The notes beneath the pieces are model-generated. The model saw only the letters and a list, made by a program, of their open reading frames with translations, did no database searches and was not told the origin of the DNA. From an uncultured Dialister sp. (lineage in GTDB: Bacteria > Bacillota > Negativicutes > Veillonellales > Dialisteraceae), in NCBI RefSeq assembly GCF_900765565.1, contig NZ_CAAFRZ010000237.1, positions 1 through 10,147 on the forward strand: 10,147 nt of DNA, in the 5' to 3' direction. Positions 1-6,706 of this stretch are shown here, piece by piece (position 1 is the first letter of the stretch; every line of letters starts with the position of its first letter). The position numbers and the translations under genes are program-made.

Positions 1-81
1 AATATGGCTCTGCCCTTCAAAGATTTTGACCAGTCCCTCCAGCAGGATTTTCTGGTCATCCACAATCATAAGCCGAATCAT
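1..81 (-). CDS. Response regulator, receiver domain N-terminus (partial, runs off window)
   Basis: Only the first 27 residues are in the window. They begin MIRLMIVDDQKILLEGL, the typical first strand and acidic pair of a receiver domain: D8 and D9 belong to the metal-binding site that assists phosphorylation. VDDQ followed by LLEGL is common in NarL/DesR-type regulators, which are the usual partners of HisKA_3-type kinases such as the one encoded just upstream. The output domain lies outside the window, so a DNA-binding role is inferred. Two in-frame ATGs exist, at 87 and 81. A GGAGG at 88-92 abuts the first with no spacer but sits 6 bases from the second, so 81 is chosen. The gene follows the kinase stop after 34 bases and is probably in the same transcript. 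Confidence 0.9.
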   Translation of the reverse strand, partial: MIRLMIVDDQKILLEGLVKIFEGQSHI

Positions 82-115
82 AGACATCCTCCATTTCCAG
101 AAAGCATTGAATGAA

Positions 116-1507
116 TCAGTGTTTCCTTAAAATAATCACAAAGTGCGGAGCAGTCTTATACTGAAGGTCTGCTCCCAGATTCCGGGCGCACTGTTCCATG
201 GCCCTGAGGCCGGTTCCCCGCCGAAGAGGGCCTTTTAATCCCCTGCCATCATCGACAATCGTAAGGGCTGTCTCTCCGTCCCTGCCAAAGGTCACTGTTA
301 TGGATCCGGCCTGCCCGTGGAGAAGTGCATTGGTGAGGGCTTCCCGTATGATATGGACAAATTCTCCCGCCCGAAAGGTATCATCGGGCAGAGCCCCCTT
401 TTGGATGACCGAGACCCCCAGTCTGCCATAAGCAGCAATGAGTGCATCCAGTTCTTCCTTCGGGTCTGCCATTCTGTCCTCTCGCAGATCTGCCATCATG
501 TCTTCCAGGCTGGGAAGAATGGTGCTGTAATCGCTGATATTCTGATTATTCAGGAGCCGCTGCAGGATGGTAATGCGCTGCCCTAATATATCATGGATTT
601 TATAGCGCAGATTTTCCATAGTCTTCCGTGTCTGCAGTTCCACCATGTTTCCGAGTGCATCTTTCACCGCCGCATTCCGCTCCTTCAGCACCCGGTTCTT
701 TTCGTCCAGCTCCTGGTTCAACCGATAGAGGTCCGTCACATCGGATGCAGTAATCTGCCAGCCGGACTCACTGCGAAAGTGGATGGGATGGCGCTGCAGG
801 AGCCAGGCCTCTCCGGACTCCAGGATGAAGAGCATATCCGGCCCGTGACGCTCCATGGAAAGACCCGGCCTGCCGTCACAAAGGGGCAGCAGGTGCCAGA
901 AAATATTGCCATTGCGAACTACCGTGCCAAGAATCTTCTCCATCACCTCGTACATGGTGAAATTTACAAGCACCGGTTCCCCTTTTTCCTGACTGATGAG
1001 AAGGCCCTCATCCAGGCAGTCCACCGCCGTCTGGATGGAGCGGGCCGTGAGCTGCTGCCGGTAACGGCCATAAGTTTCAGGGAAAAGGCGCAGCAGCCGC
1101 CATGCCAGGAAGGCCAGGGAAAGGGCCAGGGACCAGGGCAGGATGTCATCAAATACAGGCCATAAAAGAAGGGAAGCACCTAAAATCCACAGGCTCCGGG
1201 CCCGTCGGTCACGAAACCAGTACAGAGCACTCAGCGTACCCGCCAAAACTGCAGCCCACCGCCAGATATCGGTGCCGTGGGCATAAACGATACCATCCCT
1301 GCCGTCCGTAAAAATTTCATATAACACCGTCATAACTGCCAGAAGCAGGATAAGACTGCTCCCTTCCAGACATTTCCGTCCCAGATGGCTGAATTCCGCC
1401 TGGGGCATGAGGAAATAATAAAGGACGCTGTCAACCAGGAAGAGAACCATGGAAACAACAATGAAAAGCAGGATTTCCCAGGAAGGAAGTGTGTATAAAT
1501 TAACCAT
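116..1507 (-). CDS. Membrane sensor histidine kinase (DesK/NarX-like, HisKA_3-type)
   Basis: A 463-residue kinase expected to phosphorylate the response regulator encoded next to it. About five hydrophobic segments fill residues 12-138. A PAS-like stretch covers roughly 155-262, ending ITASDVTDLYRLNQELDEKN, and leads into a coiled coil (about 258-300). The dimerisation helix carries RYKIHDILGQ, with H305 followed by D306 as the likely phospho-acceptor of the HisKA_3 type. The ATPase domain keeps all main boxes: N-box REALTNALLHG (E389, N393), G1 DDGRG (D419, G421, G423) and G2 GTGL (431-434). It therefore looks catalytically complete. The start is an ATG 8 bases from an AGGAGG (1516-1521) that overlaps the TAG stop of the upstream sensor gene, with only 12 bases between the two genes, which suggests translational coupling. 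The signal it senses is unknown. Confidence 0.93.
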   Translation of the reverse strand: MVNLYTLPSWEILLFIVVSMVLFLVDSVLYYFLMPQAEFSHLGRKCLEGSSLILLLAVMTVLYEIFTDGRDGIVYAHGTDIWRWAAVLAGTLSALYWFRDRRARSLWILGASLLLWPVFDDILPWSLALSLAFLAWRLLRLFPETYGRYRQQLTARSIQTAVDCLDEGLLISQEKGEPVLVNFTMYEVMEKILGTVVRNGNIFWHLLPLCDGRPGLSMERHGPDMLFILESGEAWLLQRHPIHFRSESGWQITASDVTDLYRLNQELDEKNRVLKERNAAVKDALGNMVELQTRKTMENLRYKIHDILGQRITILQRLLNNQNISDYSTILPSLEDMMADLREDRMADPKEELDALIAAYGRLGVSVIQKGALPDDTFRAGEFVHIIREALTNALLHGQAGSITVTFGRDGETALTIVDDGRGLKGPLRRGTGLRAMEQCARNLGADLQYKTAPHFVIILRKH

Positions 1508-1519
1508 AATGTTTCCCTC

Positions 1520-3883
1520 CTATGTGAATGAATCGGTGCTTTCCCTGGAAAGCCGAACCGTGAGTCTTGTGCCATAGCCCGTGTCATCACATTGCACAGA
1601 AACATCATACTCCGACAGAGCCTGACAGGAAGCAGGGCGGGTTTCTCCTTCTTTTTCTTCCAGCACTACGGAAAAAATCCAGTCCTTCTCCGTCTCTTTA
1701 AACCAACAAAGCCAAAAAGCTTCTCCCCGGGCCAGCACCTCTTCTCCCACATCCTCGAAAATATCATAGAGGGTCAAGGCTGCCTGCACCGGCAGATTTC
1801 CCTTCAAATCAAAGCCCACAGAGCCCCGGAGCCCGGCCTTTTCCAAATATCGCCAGGATTCCTCTACCGCCATAGCCAGTTCCCGGGCATCCAGCATGCC
1901 TGCCTCCTTTCCCTGCAGAAGGAGGATACATCGTTTTTTCAAATAGCAGGCCAGGATATGAAGACGGCCGATGACTGCATCGGTGTGGGGCCCGGGCTTT
2001 GCGGTCTTCAGATAAGCCAGCCTGTGCCGGATGGCCGGCTGCTTGCGGGCAATGATTTCCTCCAGTTCTCTGTAAACTCTAAGGGTGACACCCTGCTCAA
2101 TCGCCTGACGGCGGATATCACTAAGACAACTGAGGAGTTCATAGGACCAGTTCAGATCCTGGTTGAGACGTTCCAAAAGAGCCTGCCGCCGACGCAGGGG
2201 GCCCACATCCCTGTACCAGCGCACCAGGCCGCCGGAAATGGGCATGGACTGCACTTCAAAGTCCTCTCCCCTGAGCGGAGCCGTGCCACTGGATGCATAG
2301 ACCAGGTGCCCGTCATGATCATAGAGCTGCATGGCCAGGCTGGAATGGCGGAAAAAGTCTATGTACCCCTCATTGGCCAGAACGAATTTTCCCCTTGTCA
2401 CCAGTTCCAGCCAAAGAAGAACAGTCCAGATCGTCACCAGCACCAGCTCCGATGGCTGGAAAGGAGAACCAGGCAAAGCATACCCGACCACATAGATTCC
2501 ATATCCCACCACAACGGCCAGGGGCAGGATCATCCGGGCGGGATGGCTCACCTTCCGGGAGAGGGAGGTATAACAGAGCACGCCATTCACAGCCAGAAGC
2601 TCCATACCATAGACAGCAGCCAGGATGAAATACAGGGGCCCATAGCCATGACGGCTGTAAGCCGCCGCCAGACCAGCAGGCAGCGTAAAGGCGAGCTGGT
2701 GGAAATCATTGGTCATCACCAGGAAGGCAAGAAGCAGATTTCCTGCGAAGATTCCCTTCATCCACCGGGGACAGGGCCTGGTAAGAAAGGCATAGGACGC
2801 GCTGTAGCCGATCCATAGAAGAAAAGAAATCAGGATACCATAGAAAAGATAATAGCTGTACCAGATATAGCGTATGCCGTCATTCATGAAACCGGGCAGG
2901 CTCAGTTTGATTTCCCGGAAAAGTATCCAGCAGCACAGGGTAATGATGACCCCCAGATAGGCCCGGCGAACCTGGGGCTGCAGCACCTGCCGCCTGAGGC
3001 GTCCGCCCCAGAGGATGACAAAGAACAAAGTTACCGTATACCAGACCATATGACTGAAACCGATGAGGATGGTGGGCCGGCAGCTTTGGAAAACATGATT
3101 GGTAATCTGCCGGGGAATATCATCGCCGGCCTGCAGAAAGGCTTCCGCATCAGAAACGAAGCGGGCCCCGGGCGGCGGGGAGAGAGCATATCCTGCGCCC
3201 TCCAGCGCCTCCGACAATTTTTGGCTGTCAAAGGATAAAGACTCCTTAGCCAGAAGTCCCTTCCTGAACGCCAGAGTTCCTTCCTCAGGGACTACCGGAT
3301 GTACAGGAATGCCCTGTCTCTGCCACTCACGGACCTGGTAATCGAACAGCACATAAACATCCGCGGAAGGCCGATTTTCTCCTTCCTCCATAGAAAGCCG
3401 CCCATCCTCCTGAAGCTGCCTCAGCAGTTCCACCCCTGCCCTGCCGGACAGATCTCCTTTCAGCCCATAGCTCATGGCCTGTATGAAGAAGAGCCGGGCC
3501 GGATTGGTGCCGGTCACAGCCAGGGACAAAGGAGCGGAAGAGAGACTCTGCCATCCTGTAACCGGCACCGGGCAGCTGTCTGATACAGCCAGAACTACGG
3601 TGGCCGTATACTGGGGATACCACTGATAGGAGGCGCGGCTGCCTCCCTGCAGCACTGCCGCCTGTACATCGTAAGCTTCTACAGCCTGTACATCATCTTC
3701 CGGAAGATGGTGCAGCAGCTGGGATGACGGAATCCCCTGCACCTTTGCCCCTCTTTCAGAAAGAATGCGGCCATAGCTTTCTCCTTCGTCATGGTTGTAC
3801 AGGATAACTGCTCCCGAGACCGCCGTAAGTGCGGACAGCCAGAAGAGAAGGCAAAGCCATAAAAGTCTGATCCATTTCCCCAT
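1520..3883 (-). CDS. Membrane sensor: SBP-like domain, 7TM domain, PAS-like region and degenerate kinase-like C-terminus
   Basis: A 787-residue protein. Residues 5-24 form a signal anchor. Residues ~25-270 are extracytoplasmic and resemble a periplasmic-binding-protein fold, with WQSL, a TNPARLFF helix and VVPEEGTLAFRKGLL, as in type 2 solute-binding proteins. Seven hydrophobic helices follow between ~274 and ~495; MTNDFHQLAF (~390-399) matches the conserved TNxxH signature of HisKA_7TM sensors. A PAS-like segment (~505-565) and a coiled coil (~563-615) come next. The last ~170 residues resemble a kinase core but show no H-box with His-Asp/Glu, no N-box asparagine and no DxGxG, so I expect no kinase activity. 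It probably signals through the intact kinase encoded 12 bases downstream. The frame stays open to 3988, but an extended -10 at 3944-3949 lies inside that extension. AGGTGA (3889-3894) sits 5 bases from the ATG at 3883, so that start is chosen. Confidence 0.85.
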   Translation of the reverse strand: MGKWIRLLWLCLLFWLSALTAVSGAVILYNHDEGESYGRILSERGAKVQGIPSSQLLHHLPEDDVQAVEAYDVQAAVLQGGSRASYQWYPQYTATVVLAVSDSCPVPVTGWQSLSSAPLSLAVTGTNPARLFFIQAMSYGLKGDLSGRAGVELLRQLQEDGRLSMEEGENRPSADVYVLFDYQVREWQRQGIPVHPVVPEEGTLAFRKGLLAKESLSFDSQKLSEALEGAGYALSPPPGARFVSDAEAFLQAGDDIPRQITNHVFQSCRPTILIGFSHMVWYTVTLFFVILWGGRLRRQVLQPQVRRAYLGVIITLCCWILFREIKLSLPGFMNDGIRYIWYSYYLFYGILISFLLWIGYSASYAFLTRPCPRWMKGIFAGNLLLAFLVMTNDFHQLAFTLPAGLAAAYSRHGYGPLYFILAAVYGMELLAVNGVLCYTSLSRKVSHPARMILPLAVVVGYGIYVVGYALPGSPFQPSELVLVTIWTVLLWLELVTRGKFVLANEGYIDFFRHSSLAMQLYDHDGHLVYASSGTAPLRGEDFEVQSMPISGGLVRWYRDVGPLRRRQALLERLNQDLNWSYELLSCLSDIRRQAIEQGVTLRVYRELEEIIARKQPAIRHRLAYLKTAKPGPHTDAVIGRLHILACYLKKRCILLLQGKEAGMLDARELAMAVEESWRYLEKAGLRGSVGFDLKGNLPVQAALTLYDIFEDVGEEVLARGEAFWLCWFKETEKDWIFSVVLEEKEGETRPASCQALSEYDVSVQCDDTGYGTRLTVRLSRESTDSFT

Positions 3884-3943
3884 AGCCCTCACCTGCCCCC
3901 GGGGATTCTCGAAAGAAGGATGCATCGAATAATTGTTACCTTC

Positions 3944-3974
3944 ATTATAGCATAAGAGCCCCATACCAGAACAA
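3944..3974 (-). promoter_or_regulatory. Promoter of the sensor/kinase/regulator operon
   Basis: On the minus strand a perfect TATAAT (3949-3944) is preceded by TGC, giving an extended -10. The best -35 is a weak TTGTTC (3974-3969) at a long 19-base spacing, so the extended -10 probably carries most of the strength. Predicted transcription starts near 3937, leaving a leader of about 54 bases before the ATG at 3883. The -35 lies inside the T-run of the terminator of the gene upstream. Confidence 0.6.
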
Positions 3975-4014
3975 AAAAGGAACGGCAACAGGAAGTATCC
4001 TGTGCGGTTCCTTT
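3973..4014 (-). terminator. Intrinsic terminator after the small exported-protein gene
   Basis: Outer 8-bp arms AAAGGAAC (3976-3983) and GTTCCTTT (4007-4014) enclose a small internal loop and an inner stem ACAGGA/TCCTGT with a 4-base loop. On the minus strand the hairpin is followed by six T residues (3978-3973). It lies 48 bases past the stop at 4063 and separates that gene from the signalling operon. The plus-strand side ends in CTTTATTTATTT, so weak two-way function is possible, but no plus-strand gene is seen. Confidence 0.85.
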
Positions 4015-4062
4015 ATTTATTTACGATTTTATTTGCAAAGATGATAGTCCTTTTGCCCCTTC

Positions 4063-4533
4063 TTAACCAAAGGCTTCTTTACGGCCTGTGTTCACATCAT
4101 AGCTGTCCTGCAGCATCGCTTCAGCGTCATCGATATTCCCTGTCCAGGGACCCGCCGCTGTTTCCGGATGCATGACGAACCAGGCAATGGACTGGCCGGA
4201 AATCCGGCGGCTATACCATTCTTTATTTCTCTTTTTAAGTCCGTCATGATCCGGTGTCACTTCATACACAACAGGGATGTCTTCACTTTCCGGAGGACGT
4301 ACCAGGATTTCCAAAAGGCCATTGCCGTCAAGGTCAGTGACCGCAAATTCCCGTACCGGTTCCCCGTCCATGGGATAAACCTTTTTCCAGTTCTTTATAA
4401 AAATGCGGATCTGCTCAGCTTCCGCACCGCCATCGCCGGGACAGATTGTATTCCCTTCGTCCCAGGCCCGGGACGAAGCTCCCATAAGGCAGGCCGCCAT
4501 CAGTCCCATGAGCAGTATCTTTCCAAATCTCAT
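4063..4533 (-). CDS. Small exported protein with a DxDGNG calcium-loop-like motif, function unknown
   Basis: I do not recognise this 156-residue protein as a named family. The N-terminus (MRFGKILLMGLMAACLMGASSRA) is a clear signal peptide. Cleavage after SRA at residue 23 is plausible; LMAAC ending at C15 is a weaker lipobox-like alternative, so a lipoprotein cannot be excluded. The mature part contains TDLDGNGLLEILV (residues 66-78): D67, D69, N71 and E75 fit an EF-hand-like or FG-GAP-like loop often seen in exported Bacillota proteins as DxDGDGxxE. The rest has no motif I can assign. GGGAGG at 4540-4545 sits 6 bases before the ATG, a strong start. It is followed by its own terminator and separated from the TPM gene upstream by 284 bases, so it is probably a single-gene transcript or a weakly linked last gene. 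Confidence 0.8.
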   Translation of the reverse strand: MRFGKILLMGLMAACLMGASSRAWDEGNTICPGDGGAEAEQIRIFIKNWKKVYPMDGEPVREFAVTDLDGNGLLEILVRPPESEDIPVVYEVTPDHDGLKKRNKEWYSRRISGQSIAWFVMHPETAAGPWTGNIDDAEAMLQDSYDVNTGRKEAFG

Positions 4534-4817
4534 AGTGAACCTCCCGGATTTCTTTCCAAATGCCCACTGTACCAGAAAAGCACTGATTCATTCGCAGAGT
4601 ATGCCTTTATAAGAATTTTGATGCACCACTTCGTCAGGAGATTCTTAAACAGCCTGCTATTCGCGTCATCATATTCCCTGGATGGCACCAAAATTCAAGA
4701 ATGAAAGGCTGCAACGATTTAATCAGCGTTTCCCCGGAGACCCGAATACAGACACCCATGATGATCCGGACCCCGCAGGCACAGTGACCAAAAGAATGGA
4801 GTAAACAGGATGGAATA
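4534..4817. other. Intergenic region between the TPM gene and the small exported-protein gene
   Basis: No convincing gene fills these 284 bases. An 86-codon minus frame (4634-4894) runs through it but overlaps the TPM gene 3' end and has no ribosome site. A possible -10 for the gene at 4533 is TATAAA at 4611-4606 on the minus strand, with no good -35. A short motif shared with the 3' ends of both kinase-type genes occurs at 4572-4593 on the plus strand. I see no clear intrinsic terminator behind the TPM gene, so the three-gene operon may read through to the terminator at 3973-4014. Confidence 0.5.
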
Positions 4818-5570
4818 TCAGAATTTACCGCCGCCTCCTCCATGGCCGGCATCGGTGCTGTCATTCTTCTTTGCTTTAGGTGTACGGGTGACATTCATAT
4901 AGAGGAAAGTGTCTTCCTTATCCAGCAGCTCGAAGCTCTCCCTGTCCAGGTACGTATTCGCCGCCGACGCAGGCACCACGTTGCTCATACCGCGGATGAG
5001 GCCGGCGCGGATGAGGAAGCCGCAGGCCCCGCCTATGGCCAGGGCGATGGCCAGGGCCAGCGGGCTGAAGCCGCTTTTCGGATCATAGGCTTTCCCGTTT
5101 TCTTCGTAATAAGCCAGCTGTTCTCCCACGCCCCGGGCATAAGCCGTAAAGGCTCCAGCATAATCACTCTTTTTGAGAGCGGGCAGAAATTTTTCTTCCA
5201 GCGCCGGAATGCCCTTTGCATCGGTAATCCGTTCCTTCATGGCCTTGTCAGTGGCAATGTAGTAATCCCTTGTATCCATGGCCAGGACAAGAACCATATT
5301 GCCCTTTTTCCCATCCTTGAAAGTACTGTCCAGAAGCTTGTTGGCATAGTCTCCGATTTTCATTTTGTTCGTAGAAGGCACAGTGATAATTGCCATTCCT
5401 ACACCGTAACGCTTTTCCACATCCTGCAGTTCTTTCATGACAGCAGTGCGTTCGGAGGTCTGCAGAAGCTTTGCACCGTCATGGAGTCCCAAAACGTCGG
5501 ATGCCGCTGCAGTGACAGTGAGGAAAAGAGCCGCCAGAAACATAAACAGTGGTAACACATATTTCTTCAT
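4818..5570 (-). CDS. TPM-domain protein, YdjH-like (UPF0603)
   Basis: A 250-residue secreted/membrane protein. Residues 1-23 are a signal peptide (MKKYVLPLFMFLAALFLTV) with a likely cut after AAA. Residues ~27-155 form a TPM domain, seen in GLHDGAKLLQTSER, YGVGMAIITVPS, and GNMVLVLAMDTRDYYIATD with ITDAKG. A hydrophobic helix spans ~168-186 and is followed by a tail ending GHGGGGGKF. This is the layout of B. subtilis YdjH and other YgcG-type proteins, so the TPM domain should face outside with the tail in the cytoplasm. TPM proteins outside plants are poorly understood; phosphatase activity is reported for some members and should not be assumed here. The frame opens at 5603 inside the upstream gene, but AGGAGG (5579-5584) lies 8 bases from the ATG at 5570 and overlaps the TAA of the preceding gene, so 5570 is the start. 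It is the last gene of the three-gene operon. Confidence 0.88.
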   Translation of the reverse strand: MKKYVLPLFMFLAALFLTVTAAASDVLGLHDGAKLLQTSERTAVMKELQDVEKRYGVGMAIITVPSTNKMKIGDYANKLLDSTFKDGKKGNMVLVLAMDTRDYYIATDKAMKERITDAKGIPALEEKFLPALKKSDYAGAFTAYARGVGEQLAYYEENGKAYDPKSGFSPLALAIALAIGGACGFLIRAGLIRGMSNVVPASAANTYLDRESFELLDKEDTFLYMNVTRTPKAKKNDSTDAGHGGGGGKF

Positions 5571-5583
5571 GCCTCTCCCCTCC

Positions 5584-6684
5584 TTACACAAACATCCTGA
5601 CAAGGAAATAGAATACAGCGGTCAGTACAGCGGTGCTGCCGGCCCAGTACAGATTGGCCTTATTCTTATCCCAGGGAAGGCTGCCCACCATTTTTCCTGT
5701 CTGGCCGTTCATCATGAATGTATAGGGCTTGTCCTCATAGCGGGTGGTTAGTATCCACACCGGAGCCATGGCATAGGAAACGCTGCCTTCGCCCTTGTTA
5801 ATCACATCGTTCACCAGCTCGCGGCGCATGTATCCTTCTACCGTATCCTCCAGAACACCTACGGCACTTTTGCGTACCCGCTCATCAGCCCGGGGTGCGG
5901 CGGCTTCCGCATCCACATCGTACTTGTCGGCCAGGCACCCTGCCATGTAGGCACTGCTGAAGGGTTTGAGATCTCCGTAATCGTAGGGCTCGATGCTCTC
6001 CATATAGGTATCGTCCATTTTATTGCTGCCATCCACAGGAATCCGCCGGAAACGCATTTTTCCTCTGCGGTCGCAGCGATACACGTTCGTTTCTGTGACC
6101 CGTTCATCCTGGGTTTCATAGACCGTATCCGACTCCGCCTTGAATTCCGCCGACGCCGTCACTTCTGAATCAAAAAGCCAGAAAGGCACATACATGGGCT
6201 GGATAGATTCCACCCGGTTGCCTGCGGTAAAGGCTTTGGGCAGGAGCCATTTGCCTTTGTAAAACTCCTTCAGCTGAGCCACCGCATCTTCCTTGGTCTT
6301 CTTGAAGGGAATGACGAAATCAGGTTTCAGCATACCGTTAAACCGACTGGGCAGCATCACCGGATTACCGCAGTAGCAGCATTCCGTGGCCATGGTGTTG
6401 CCGTCACTGACGATTTCCGCGCCGCAGGAAGAGCAAGTAAATGCCTTCATGGCAGCTGCTTCCTCTTCGCTCCATTCACCGCCTGCGCCTTCCGTATGCC
6501 ATTTGGCCTCCTTTGCCGCCTGGGCTTCCGCCGCCATTTTTTCCTGCCTGGCAAAAATCTCTTCGATTTTGGCAGTCTCGTATTCTGTATCGCAGTACGG
6601 ACAGGTCACTTTGGCGGCGCCGGGGGAAAATGACAGAGGACCACCGCAGTTCGGACATGTATAGCCTACAGATGTATTGGCCAT
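5584..6684 (-). CDS. Double zinc-ribbon protein with C-terminal membrane anchor, YdjG-like
   Basis: A 366-residue protein with two N-terminal zinc ribbons: CPNC (10-13) with CPYC (28-31), and CSSC (84-87) with C102/C105. Between them is a charged helix containing RQEKMAAEA. A middle domain with the family-typical PMYVPFWLFD (~164-173) follows, and a hydrophobic helix at ~345-363 ends the protein, so it is probably a tail-anchored cytoplasmic protein. Such proteins are often misnamed PriA-like because of the zinc ribbons; there is no helicase domain. The closest match I can name is B. subtilis YdjG, which with YdjH and YdjI helps bring PspA to the membrane. A GTG at 6693 extends the frame by three codons, but it lies inside the GAGGTGA ribosome site (6690-6696), which is well placed for the ATG at 6684. 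It starts 22 bases after the SPFH gene stop. Confidence 0.87.
   Translation of the reverse strand: MANTSVGYTCPNCGGPLSFSPGAAKVTCPYCDTEYETAKIEEIFARQEKMAAEAQAAKEAKWHTEGAGGEWSEEEAAAMKAFTCSSCGAEIVSDGNTMATECCYCGNPVMLPSRFNGMLKPDFVIPFKKTKEDAVAQLKEFYKGKWLLPKAFTAGNRVESIQPMYVPFWLFDSEVTASAEFKAESDTVYETQDERVTETNVYRCDRRGKMRFRRIPVDGSNKMDDTYMESIEPYDYGDLKPFSSAYMAGCLADKYDVDAEAAAPRADERVRKSAVGVLEDTVEGYMRRELVNDVINKGEGSVSYAMAPVWILTTRYEDKPYTFMMNGQTGKMVGSLPWDKNKANLYWAGSTAVLTAVFYFLVRMFV
6522..6550 (-). repeat. 29-bp exact direct repeat, copy 1 (in the YdjG-like gene)
   Basis: Identical base for base to 7120-7148 and in the same codon phase; it encodes RQEKMAAEA in the helix between the two zinc ribbons. An exact match of this length is not expected by chance in 10 kb. 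Confidence 0.9.
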
Positions 6685-6706
6685 ATTCCTCACCTCATTT
6701 CATGGA

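Noticed and set aside
1592..2818. 408-codon plus-strand open frame opposite the sensor gene
   Set aside because: The minus-strand frame has membrane helices, the TNDFH motif and a ribosome site; the plus frame has none of these.
3884..3988. N-terminal extension of the sensor protein to an ATG at 3988
   Set aside because: The extension contains the extended -10 at 3944-3949 and part of the terminator, and the ATG at 3883 has the proper ribosome site and begins a signal anchor.
4634..4894. 86-codon minus-strand open frame in the 4534-4817 gap
   Set aside because: It overlaps the 3' end of the TPM gene in another frame, has no ribosome site and no recognisable motif; it could be a remnant or repeat, but this cannot be shown from the window.
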